Origin: Bacteroidetes bacterium GWF2_33_16
GTDB lineage: Bacteria > Bacteroidota > Bacteroidia > Bacteroidales > UBA12077
Assembly: GCA_001768565.1 (NCBI GenBank)
Contig: MEOE01000007.1
Location: forward strand, 1-64,000
DNA: 64,000 nt
Reading direction: 5' to 3'
In this document: positions 26,008 to 33,513 of the stretch, in pieces
Layout of the letters: each line of letters begins with the position of its first letter
How positions within the stretch are numbered: the stretch's first letter is position 1
Program-made: the position numbers and the translations under genes
Notes under the pieces: model-generated
What the model was told of the DNA's origin: nothing
What the model saw: the letters and a program-made list of their open reading frames with translations, nothing else
The model's database searches: none

Positions 26008-27198
26008 CTATTTTATCACACCAAGCTCTTTTCCTATTTTGGTAAATGCAGTTACAGCTTTATCTAGATGTTCTCTCTCGTGACCAGCCGAAATCTGAAC
26101 TCTGATACGAGCTTTTTCTTTTGGAACTACAGGATAATAGAAACCAATAACATAGATTCCTTCGTTGAGCAGTTTTGCAGCAAATTCCTGCGATAGCTTT
26201 GCATCGTAAAGCATCACTGCTAATATAGCCGATTCGCTTGGTTTGATATCAAATCCTGCAGCAAGCATTTTTTCCTTAAAATATTTAGTGTTTTCAACTA
26301 ATTTGGTGTGTAAGGCTGATGATTCTTCGAGCATCTTAAATACCTCAATACCTGCATTAGCTACTACAGGAGGAATGGAGTTTGAAAATAAATATGGTCT
26401 GGAACGTTGACGTAAAAGCTCAATAATTTCTTTACGACCAGTAGTAAATCCACCAATAGCCCCACCAAAAGCTTTTCCGAGTGTTCCTGTTATTATATCT
26501 ACTTTCCCTCGTAAATTATATAACTCGGTAACACCTCTTCCTGTTTCGCCTACTACTCCTGCCGAGTGACATTCGTCAACCATTACCATTGCATCATATT
26601 TTTCGGCTAACTCGCATATTTTATCTAATGGAGCCACATGTCCATCCATTGAGAATACACCATCAGTTACAATTAATCTGAAACGATGAACCTGAGCTAT
26701 TTTTAATTGATCTTCAAGGTCTTCCATGTCTGCAGATTCATAGCGTAATCGATTTGCTTTACATAAACGAACACCATCAATAATAGAAGCATGATTCAAT
26801 GCATCAGAAATAATAACATCTTCACTTGTTAATAGTGGTTCGAAAAGACCTCCATTGGCGTCGAATGCAGCAGCATAAAGGATTGTATCTTCTGTACCGA
26901 AATAATCAGCAATTCGCTTTTCAAGTTCTTTATGTAAATCCTGAGTTCCACAAATAAAACGCACCGACGACATTCCATAACCATGAGAATCCAATGCATC
27001 TTTGGCTGCTTTTAACAGACGAGGGTGGTTTGATAATCCCAGGTAATTATTTGCACAAAAGTTTAAAACTTGTGCTCCTGTGCTGATTCTAATGTCTGCT
27101 TTTTGTGGACTTGTAATAACTCGTTCTCTTTTATATAAACCTGCACTTTCAATAGCAGCAAGTTCTGTCTGCAGGTGTTCTTTAATTTTTCCGTACAT
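26008..27198 (-). CDS. kbl: Glycine C-acetyltransferase (2-amino-3-ketobutyrate CoA ligase)
   Basis: A 396-residue PLP enzyme of the alpha-oxoamine synthase family. It interconverts glycine plus acetyl-CoA with 2-amino-3-oxobutyrate in threonine breakdown. The start is at 27198 (MYGKIKEHL); the open frame upstream adds 38 residues without family similarity. Motifs are NFCANNYLGLS, SVRFICGTQDLHKELE, VDECHSAGVVG, the PLP lysine in TGTLGKAFGG, and RPYLFSNS, the KBL-type acyl-site signature. Length and N terminus match E. coli Kbl. No threonine dehydrogenase is in the window. A second, diverged copy lies 2 kb away in an ACP operon. Confidence 0.93.
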   Translation of the reverse strand: MYGKIKEHLQTELAAIESAGLYKRERVITSPQKADIRISTGAQVLNFCANNYLGLSNHPRLLKAAKDALDSHGYGMSSVRFICGTQDLHKELEKRIADYFGTEDTILYAAAFDANGGLFEPLLTSEDVIISDALNHASIIDGVRLCKANRLRYESADMEDLEDQLKIAQVHRFRLIVTDGVFSMDGHVAPLDKICELAEKYDAMVMVDECHSAGVVGETGRGVTELYNLRGKVDIITGTLGKAFGGAIGGFTTGRKEIIELLRQRSRPYLFSNSIPPVVANAGIEVFKMLEESSALHTKLVENTKYFKEKMLAAGFDIKPSESAILAVMLYDAKLSQEFAAKLLNEGIYVIGFYYPVVPKEKARIRVQISAGHEREHLDKAVTAFTKIGKELGVIK

Positions 27199-27386
27199 GA
27201 TATATGATGTATTTTGTTTTAGTATTAAACAATTTATAATAGGATTTGTTATTTTCTTGAATTGGCAGCAAATGTAAAGCAAAAAACAACATTTTTGTTT
27301 GACTAATCTCATGTTTTATATCAGTAAATCAGGTTGTAGCTTCCTTTGATGCATGTTAAAAAACATCTTTATTCGAACAATCTTTT

Positions 27387-27394
27387 TATATTTG
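27387..27394 (+). promoter_or_regulatory. Candidate -7 element for mqo
   Basis: TATATTTG matches TAnnTTTG, 61 nt before the mqo start codon. I do not see a convincing -33 TTTG at the expected distance. Confidence 0.35.
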
Positions 27395-27454
27395 CAGGAT
27401 TTAAAAAATACCAATCAATTGTTCTATAAAAGAAAAATAAATTAATACAAAAGC

Positions 27455-28936
27455 ATGAAAAACAATTCAGATGATTCAACCGAAATTACATTGATTGGTG
27501 CAGGAATAATGAGTGCAACATTAGGTGTTTTATTAAAAAGACTTTCTCCGGATGCAAAAATAACTATTTATGAGCAGTTCGACCAGGTGGCAACCGAAAG
27601 CTCTGAATCGTGGAATAATGCAGGAACAGGACATTCTGCATTTTGTGAATTGAATTATACTCCGGAGCAGAAGGATGGATCAGTAAAAATAGAAAAAGCA
27701 CTGGAAATTGCTTCCGATTTTGAAGTGTCAAAGCAATTTTGGGCATACCTTAAATCCATGAATTATTTAAAAGAACCCTTTATAAATAAGGTTCCTCATA
27801 TGAGTTTTGTTTGGGGCGAAGAAAACATATCTTTTCTAAAGAAAAGACATCAGGCTCTTACAAAATATGCTCTTTTTGCCGACATGAAGTATTCAGAAAG
27901 CTTTGATGAGATTGCAGCCTGGATTCCACTCATGATGAAAAACAGAAACAGAGAAGAAAAGATGGCCGCTACATGGATGGAAGCTGGTACAGATGTAAAT
28001 TTTGGTATGCTTACACGAGGAATGATTAATTACCTCAAATCATGCCCGGGAGTTACGGTTTATTTAAATCAACGAGTCGATAATTTATCAAAAGACAAAA
28101 ATGGCAACTGGAAAATAAAAGTAAGAGATCTTATTACAGGGAAGAAGCGAATTTCCTATAGTAAATTTGTATTTCTGGGTTCTGGAGGAGGAGCCTTTCC
28201 CTTGTTATTGAAATCTGGAATTGCAGAGAGCAAGGGCTATGGTGGATTTCCAGTTAGTGGTATGTTTTTGCGATGTAAAAATAAAGATCTGGTTGACAAA
28301 CATTTTGCAAAGGTTTATGGTAAGGCTGAGGAGGGATCGCCTCCCATGTCTATGCCTCATCTCGATCTTCGTGTTATCGATGGAGAAAAATCCTTGTTGT
28401 TTGGTCCTTATGCAGGAATATCAGGTAAGTTTTTAAAAAAGAATTCTCATTGGGACTTACCAATGTCGTTTCGGTTTCATAATATTTATCCTATGCTTGC
28501 TGCTGGTTGGCATAATCTGTCGTTAATAAAATACCTTATTGATCAGGCCTTGCAATCGCGAAAAAGCAGGTTTAAAACATTGCAACTTTACTTTCCTGAA
28601 GCCATAATAGATGAGTGGGATTTATATGTTGCAGGCCAACGTGTTCAAATTATGAAAAAGGATACGAAAGAAGGAGGCGTTTTAAAACTGGGAACAGAGA
28701 TTATCAGTTCTTCTGACAAAAGCCTGGCAGCCTTGCTTGGTGCCTCGCCTGGAGCATCAACATCGGTTGCTGCAATGCTTGAGGTTTTAAATCAGTGTTT
28801 TCCAGATAAAATGGCAAGTAAGGAATGGAGAGATACGCTAACAGAGATGATTCCTTCGTATGGAAAATCTCTGATTAATGATGCTGGATTATGCAAAGAA
28901 ATTAGGAGTACAACAACACGAGTATTAAACTTATAA
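27455..28936 (+). CDS. mqo: Malate:quinone oxidoreductase
   Basis: A 493-residue FAD-dependent peripheral membrane enzyme that oxidises malate to oxaloacetate and passes electrons to quinone. The N terminus has the FAD-binding LIGAGIMSATLGVLL. Further Mqo hallmarks are ESSESWNNAGTGHSAFCELNY (read in parts), KVPHMSFVWG, GSGGGAFPLLLKSGI, GGFPVSGMFLRC and LLGASPGASTSV near the C terminus. It is transcribed alone, divergent from kbl and convergent with the ACP-linked KBL operon, with a strong two-way terminator after it. It shows a respiratory TCA-cycle branch. Confidence 0.97.
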   Translation: MKNNSDDSTEITLIGAGIMSATLGVLLKRLSPDAKITIYEQFDQVATESSESWNNAGTGHSAFCELNYTPEQKDGSVKIEKALEIASDFEVSKQFWAYLKSMNYLKEPFINKVPHMSFVWGEENISFLKKRHQALTKYALFADMKYSESFDEIAAWIPLMMKNRNREEKMAATWMEAGTDVNFGMLTRGMINYLKSCPGVTVYLNQRVDNLSKDKNGNWKIKVRDLITGKKRISYSKFVFLGSGGGAFPLLLKSGIAESKGYGGFPVSGMFLRCKNKDLVDKHFAKVYGKAEEGSPPMSMPHLDLRVIDGEKSLLFGPYAGISGKFLKKNSHWDLPMSFRFHNIYPMLAAGWHNLSLIKYLIDQALQSRKSRFKTLQLYFPEAIIDEWDLYVAGQRVQIMKKDTKEGGVLKLGTEIISSSDKSLAALLGASPGASTSVAAMLEVLNQCFPDKMASKEWRDTLTEMIPSYGKSLINDAGLCKEIRSTTTRVLNL

Positions 28937-28953
28937 ATAGGATTTATGCTGAA

Positions 28954-28992
28954 AAGGAAAAGCTGGCAATAAATAATTGCCAGCTTTTCCTT
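28954..28992. terminator. Strong bidirectional terminator
   Basis: GGAAAAGCTGGCAA (28956-28969) pairs perfectly with TTGCCAGCTTTTCC (28977-28990) around a 7-nt loop, extended by AA/TT. It serves mqo and the convergent KBL-like gene. Confidence 0.9.
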
Positions 28993-29004
28993 GTTTAATA
29001 ACTC

Positions 29005-30252
29005 TTAACATCCATATCTATCTATAATCTCCTGTTTTGTTTTACCAAGAATTTCGTATTTCTTACCAACTTTTATGAATGCATCCAATGCTTTTTCGAG
29101 GTGATGCATTTCGTGCCCTGCCGAAATCTGTGTACGTATTCTTGCGGCTCCTTGTGGAACAACAGGAAAGAAAAATCCTACAGCATAAATACCAAGATCA
29201 AATAAATCTTTTGAGAAATCCTGCGATAATTTGGCGTTAAATAACATTACCGGAACAATAGGAGTATCACCATCTTTTAAAATAAAACCAGCCTCAGTTA
29301 ATCCTTTGCGCCAGAAAATAGTATTGCTTTCGAGTTTGTCTCTGCGCTCAGTGCTTTGCGATAATATATCAAGCACACGTAAAACTCCACTTACAACTAC
29401 GGGGGCAATTGTATTTGAAAACAAATAAGGACGAGCTTTCTGACGACACATATCAACAATTTCTTTGCGACCCGAAACACAACCTCCTGATGCTCCACCT
29501 AAGGCTTTTCCGAAAGTAGTAGTGATAATATCTATTTTACCCATTACACCACATTTCTCATGAGTACCACGACCTGTTTTGCCTATAAATCCGGTTGAGT
29601 GAGAATCATCAACAAAAAGCATAGCGTCGTATTTCTCGCATAACTTAACCATTTCGTCAAGTTTGGCTGTATCGCCATCCATAGAATAAACACCATCAGT
29701 AATAACTACTTTTAAGCGTTTTGTAGCATGGAGTTCGAGTTTCTTTTCAAGATGTTCCATATCGGAATGTTTAAAGGTGTCGTGCAATGCAGGGCACAAT
29801 CTCATTCCATCGATAATTGAAGCATGAACCAACCGATCGGAGATCATAACATCCTCGCTGGTAAGAATAGCCTCGAAAACACCCGCGTTGGCATCCATGC
29901 ACGATGGGAACAAAATAGTATCTTCGGTTCCCAGAAACTTGGACATTTTATTTTCCAGTTCGCGATGAATATCCTGGGTTCCGCAAATAAACCGAACCGA
30001 CGACATTCCATATCCACGCGAATCAAGCCCATCATGAGCTGCTTTAAGTACTTCGGGATGACTTGACATGCCCAGGTAGTTGTTTGAACAAACATTAATT
30101 ACCTTTTTTATTGCTGATCCTGTTGGGAATTCAACTTCTATATCAGCAGCCTGAGAAGAATGAATAAACCTCTCTTGTTTTAAGAGTCCGGCATCTTTTA
30201 TTTCTTTTAATTGGGCCTGATAAATATCTTTTATACTATTTGAATAAGCCAT
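29005..30252 (-). CDS. Second KBL-like alpha-oxoamine synthase, ACP-linked
   Basis: A 415-residue PLP enzyme close to Kbl but distinct from the canonical copy at 26-27 kb. It keeps NVCSNNYLGMSSHP, SVRFICGTQDIHRELE, VDDSHSTGFIG, the PLP lysine in TTFGKALGG, and RPYLFSNT at the acyl site. It has an N-terminal extension of a few residues and a C-terminal tail (about 400-415, EIIDRYGC) absent from Kbl. It is the last gene of an operon with acpS, an acetyl-CoA-synthetase-like ligase and a stand-alone acyl carrier protein 49 nt upstream. The likely acyl donor is therefore acyl-ACP or the ligase product (inference). Serine-palmitoyltransferase-like activity is possible, but the PYLFSN motif argues for a short acyl group and glycine. 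Confidence 0.85.
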   Translation of the reverse strand: MAYSNSIKDIYQAQLKEIKDAGLLKQERFIHSSQAADIEVEFPTGSAIKKVINVCSNNYLGMSSHPEVLKAAHDGLDSRGYGMSSVRFICGTQDIHRELENKMSKFLGTEDTILFPSCMDANAGVFEAILTSEDVMISDRLVHASIIDGMRLCPALHDTFKHSDMEHLEKKLELHATKRLKVVITDGVYSMDGDTAKLDEMVKLCEKYDAMLFVDDSHSTGFIGKTGRGTHEKCGVMGKIDIITTTFGKALGGASGGCVSGRKEIVDMCRQKARPYLFSNTIAPVVVSGVLRVLDILSQSTERRDKLESNTIFWRKGLTEAGFILKDGDTPIVPVMLFNAKLSQDFSKDLFDLGIYAVGFFFPVVPQGAARIRTQISAGHEMHHLEKALDAFIKVGKKYEILGKTKQEIIDRYGC

Positions 30253-30301
30253 AGTGTTTTAGTTTTAGTTTGTAGTTGGTTTGAATAAACTTTAAGAACA
30301 G

Positions 30302-30544
30302 CTATAAAAACTTCTTCACTAATAACTCGATTTTAGTTACAGTGTCGAAAGCTTCAGGTGTTGCCTGATCGTCAGGAATTGAGATGTTGTATTTATTCTC
30401 GAGAAATCTTTTTAGCGATACCATTGAAAATGAATCGACCAGTCCTCCCGAGATAAGTGGTGTATCGAAGGAGATATCACTACTCTCATCATCGCAATAC
30501 TCATCAATAACATATTCTAAAATAACTTCTTTCATATTTTCCAT
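30302..30544 (-). CDS. Stand-alone acyl carrier protein
   Basis: An 80-residue acidic four-helix carrier protein. The phosphopantetheine site is the Ser in GGLVDSFSMV (about residue 38), with Phe instead of the usual Leu after the Ser. The rest (LENKYNISIPDDQATPEAFDTV) fits ACPs of secondary pathways rather than fatty-acid AcpP. It lies between the AMP-ligase (62 nt) and the KBL-like enzyme (49 nt). Holo-form conversion is probably done by the AcpS encoded first in the same operon. Confidence 0.9.
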   Translation of the reverse strand: MENMKEVILEYVIDEYCDDESSDISFDTPLISGGLVDSFSMVSLKRFLENKYNISIPDDQATPEAFDTVTKIELLVKKFL

Positions 30545-30606
30545 AGTGCTGTTTGTTTTTAGCCTGTACCGAAACAGGTAGGTTAGTAATTTATTTGGTT
30601 TAATTA

Positions 30607-32310
30607 TTAATCATTTTCGAGGGTTGATATATCACCAATCTCTTCGCCCCATTCCTTAGCATGAAGTACACGTCGCATAATTTTACCACTTCTTGTTTTA
30701 GGTAATGATTCGACATATTCAATTTCCTGAGGCATAGCTAAAGGAGAAAGTTTTTTTCGAATAAAATTCATTATATTAAGTTCCAGATCTTTACTTGGAG
30801 TAAAGCCGGGTTTAAGAGTAACAAATGCTTTTACAACCTCCATGTTTACATCGTCGGGTTTTGCAACAACAGCCGATTCAGCTACCGCTTCGTATTCGAG
30901 CAATGCCGATTCAACCTCAAACGGACTTACTAAATGTCCACCTGTATTAATAATATCATCATCGCGACCAATAAACCAGAAGTATCCTTCATTGTCTATT
31001 GAAGCTCTGTCGCCGGGAAGATACCAACCGTTTTCGAATTTCTTTTTGTATGTTTCCTCATTATTCCAGTAAGTACGCATCATGGCTGGCCATCCAGGTT
31101 TAAATCCTATTAATCCTATTTTACCGGTTTCTGTATACGGAGTGTATGTTTTCGGATCAAGAATAGCTGCAGTAATTCCGGGGAAGGGCTTACCCATTGA
31201 GCCGGGTTTAATTTTCATTCCGGGGAAATTTGTTAACATGATCGAGCCTGTTTCTGTTTGCCAGTAAGTATCGAGAAATGCTTTGCCAAATACCTTTTCT
31301 GACCAAATAACTGCTTCGGCATTCAATGGCTCACCAACACTGGCAAGATGCCTGAGAGATGAAAGATCATAGTTTTTGATGATTTCATTTCCGGCTTTCA
31401 TTAACGAACGAATGGCAGTAGGAGCCGAATACCACATGGTAATTTTTCTTTTCTCAATGAATTTGTACCACGCATCAGCCGAGAAGCCAATATCCATAAC
31501 ACACTGTGTAACTCCCAAGCTCCAGGGACCGATTATTCCGTATGATGTACCAGTAACCCAACCGGGGTCGGCAGTACACCAGTAAATATCATCATCCTGT
31601 AAATCTAATACCCATTTAGTTGTTAAATATTGAGAAATTAATGAATAATGCACATGTTTTACACCTTTTGGCTGACCAGTAGTTCCCGATGTATAATGCA
31701 ACAATGAATGCGATTCGGCTTTGGTAGGGAATGATTCGAAATGCTCAACCTGCTCAGCTTGTTCCATATCAAAAGCAATTTCTCTTTCACGCAACGGATT
31801 TTTACCATCATAATCTACAATAATTATATGCTTTAGATTTGGAAGCTGATCAAGAATTTTTCGGACTTTTGAAACATGCTTGCGCTGTGTAATTATAGCT
31901 GATGTTTTTGCATTATCAAGACGAACAAAAAGCGATTCGTCGCCAAAGGCAGAGAACAAGGGCTGAGCAACAGCACCCAGTTTTAAGATACCAACAAATC
32001 CAATATACAATTCAGGGATCTTGTCCATAAACAAGCAAACCCGTTCTTCATTTTTTATTCCTAAATTTTTTAGAAAGGAAGCAATAGTATTACTATAGAT
32101 TCGGATATCGTTAAAGGTGTATGATTTTTCGGCACCACCTAAGCCTTCCCATATTAATGCCAGTTTATCCGATTTGCCCATAAGGCAATTTCTGTCGGAC
32201 AGGTACCAACCGATATTAATATGGTCTCCAGGTTTATAGTCGAGCTCTTTTTCTGCTATCGACCATTCGAAGTTTTCTAATCTTTTTTCATAAGAACCAA
32301 TGTTTGACAT
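30607..32310 (-). CDS. AMP-forming acyl-CoA synthetase, AcsA-like
   Basis: A 567-residue ANL-family ligase resembling the shorter acetyl-CoA synthetases (B. subtilis AcsA type). It activates a short carboxylic acid as acyl-AMP and transfers it to CoA or a carrier. Motifs are YTSGTTGQPKGV (about 202-213), DTYWQTETG, GWYLPGDRA, FIGRDDDIINTGG, and the C-terminal PKTRSGKIMRR with the catalytic and acetylatable Lys (about 541). In this operon it may load the adjacent ACP. An ordinary CoA ligase is the alternative. It lies 20 nt after acpS and 62 nt before the ACP gene. Confidence 0.9.
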   Translation of the reverse strand: MSNIGSYEKRLENFEWSIAEKELDYKPGDHINIGWYLSDRNCLMGKSDKLALIWEGLGGAEKSYTFNDIRIYSNTIASFLKNLGIKNEERVCLFMDKIPELYIGFVGILKLGAVAQPLFSAFGDESLFVRLDNAKTSAIITQRKHVSKVRKILDQLPNLKHIIIVDYDGKNPLREREIAFDMEQAEQVEHFESFPTKAESHSLLHYTSGTTGQPKGVKHVHYSLISQYLTTKWVLDLQDDDIYWCTADPGWVTGTSYGIIGPWSLGVTQCVMDIGFSADAWYKFIEKRKITMWYSAPTAIRSLMKAGNEIIKNYDLSSLRHLASVGEPLNAEAVIWSEKVFGKAFLDTYWQTETGSIMLTNFPGMKIKPGSMGKPFPGITAAILDPKTYTPYTETGKIGLIGFKPGWPAMMRTYWNNEETYKKKFENGWYLPGDRASIDNEGYFWFIGRDDDIINTGGHLVSPFEVESALLEYEAVAESAVVAKPDDVNMEVVKAFVTLKPGFTPSKDLELNIMNFIRKKLSPLAMPQEIEYVESLPKTRSGKIMRRVLHAKEWGEEIGDISTLEND

Positions 32311-32330
32311 AAGGGATTAATTTTTTAGGG

Positions 32331-32711
32331 TTATTTATTGGATGATAAAATGATAAAAGCATTTGCAAATTGTTTACAATGACTTAAAGACACATAAATA
32401 TTGGTAACACCTAATTTTTGAGCTAATTCGTGAGTTTTTCCTTGTAGTTCAATTTCAGGTTTCCCTAATGAATTGTTTGTAATATTTATTTCTTTAAAGC
32501 TTATTCCTCCATTCCAACCTGTACCTAAAGCTTTCATTAAAGCTTCTTTTGCAGCAAAACGGGCAGCATAATTCTGCTCTTTAAATTTAAATTTCTCGCA
32601 ATAGCTAATTTCGTGGTTGGTAAATACACTTTGAACAAAAGTTGGTTCCTTATTAATCCGGTTTTTCATGCGGGCAACTTCGAATATATCCGTTCCTATA
32701 CCTATAATCAA
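32331..32711 (-). CDS. acpS: Holo-[acyl carrier protein] synthase
   Basis: A 126-residue 4'-phosphopantetheinyl transferase that converts apo-ACP to holo-ACP. Family motifs are GIGTDIFEVARM at the N terminus and FAAKEALMKALGTG with the metal-binding Glu. SLSHCKQFANAF at the C terminus fits the usual SxSHxxxxA. The only start giving the conserved N terminus is TTG at 32711. It is the first gene of the ligase-ACP-KBL operon. Whether it serves the general AcpP or mainly the operon ACP cannot be told; I see no other copy in the window. Confidence 0.95.
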   Translation of the reverse strand: MIIGIGTDIFEVARMKNRINKEPTFVQSVFTNHEISYCEKFKFKEQNYAARFAAKEALMKALGTGWNGGISFKEINITNNSLGKPEIELQGKTHELAQKLGVTNIYVSLSHCKQFANAFIILSSNK

Positions 32712-32936
32712 AAGTTTTAGATTTTAGAAGGTTATTAAACAAATTAAAAGAATGTTCTTCTTAAAGTCAATACAAATTAGGTCAGAATATGATTTTTGTC
32801 ATTAAAAACACATGTTATAAAACACAATGCAAGAATAGAAATAATTTGGAGGAGGGTATTGATTTTTAACTAATAATCTGATAAGCTTGATATTATGTAT
32901 AAAATGCATAAATAATTCAATTTTTTTTGAATTAAG

Positions 32937-32968
32937 TTTTGTTAAATAGTAAAAAGAAATTATTTTTG
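32937..32968 (+). promoter_or_regulatory. Consensus promoter of tRNA-Asn
   Basis: TTTTG (32937-32941), a 19-nt spacer, then TATTTTTG (32961-32968). Both Bacteroidota elements are perfect. The predicted start is about 25 nt before the tRNA. Confidence 0.75.
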
Positions 32969-32999
32969 CCACTCGAAACACCCAATAGGTGTAGAAAAT

Positions 33000-33073
33000 T
33001 CCTCAGTAGCTCAGTTGGTTAGAGCACCTGACTGTTAATCAGGGGGTCCTAAGTTCAAGTCTTAGCTGGGGAG
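33000..33073 (+). tRNA. tRNA-Asn (anticodon GTT)
   Basis: Acceptor TCCTCAG pairs with CTGGGGA with one wobble. The D-arm contains AGCTCAGTTGGTTAGAGC, and the anticodon stem CCTGA/TCAGG closes CTGTTAA, giving GTT. No CCA is encoded. A terminator and a decayed partial copy follow. Confidence 0.97.
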
Positions 33074-33077
33074 CAAG

Positions 33078-33108
33078 AAAATCCTTCTGAATTCAGAAGG
33101 ATTTTTTT
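33078..33108 (+). terminator. Terminator of tRNA-Asn
   Basis: A perfect palindrome centred on GAATTC with arms AAATCCTTCTGAA, followed by a T-run, 5 nt after the tRNA. Confidence 0.85.
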
Positions 33109-33143
33109 ATATAAAACAAAAATATATTTTAAAATATTTCTAA

Positions 33144-33235
33144 GGTTAGAGCATCCCGACATTATGCCGAGAGGGTCCTAAGTTCATCCCGTCCCGAAGG
33201 CTTTCGGGACTATCGGGATAGCTGGGGAGCAAGAA
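33144..33235 (+). pseudogene. Decayed tRNA-Asn copy interrupted by a palindrome
   Basis: From GGTTAGAGCA onward this repeats tRNA-Asn, including GGGTCCTAAGTTCA and TAGCTGGGGAGCAAGAA. The first 17 nt of the tRNA are missing, the anticodon arm is altered and no longer pairs, and five bases of the T-arm are replaced by a 34-nt hairpin (33186-33219). It cannot fold as a tRNA. The identical 3' stretches 33063-33079 and 33219-33235 could also be a remnant attachment site. Confidence 0.7.
33186..33219. repeat. REP-like nested hairpin inside the tRNA remnant
   Basis: Inner arms TCCCGAA/TTCGGGA and outer arms ATCCCG/CGGGAT give a two-tier hairpin that is GC-rich against the AT-rich surroundings. It resembles small dispersed palindromes of Bacteroidota. 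Confidence 0.6.
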
Positions 33236-33513
33236 GGTCGGCATACATTGTATCGTCCTAAAATATGTTTACACTTTTTAGAGACTGCTGATTTCTCCAT
33301 AGAGCAAAATAGGGTTGTGTTAAAACTCTTTCTGTAAACTTTTAAATGCGAAACCGGACATAAAAAAACTTGCCAATTTGATTGAAAAAAGTTATTGGTT
33401 GTTTGATGTATTATATTAAAATGATATATTCACAATTATATTAAAGCATATATTCAATCTAGTTAGTGTTTTTCATCTAAGCTGTTAATTCGAGTTGCAA
33501 GCATAATTAAAAA

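Noticed and set aside
26008-27312. 38-residue N-terminal extension of Kbl from the upstream in-frame start
   Set aside because: The extra residues have no family likeness, and the ATG at 27198 gives the standard N terminus.
29005-30252. Serine palmitoyltransferase for sphingolipids
   Set aside because: Sphingolipids occur in the phylum and an ACP is present, but the acyl-site motif PYLFSN and the strong likeness to Kbl favour short acyl groups. It is kept as an alternative only.
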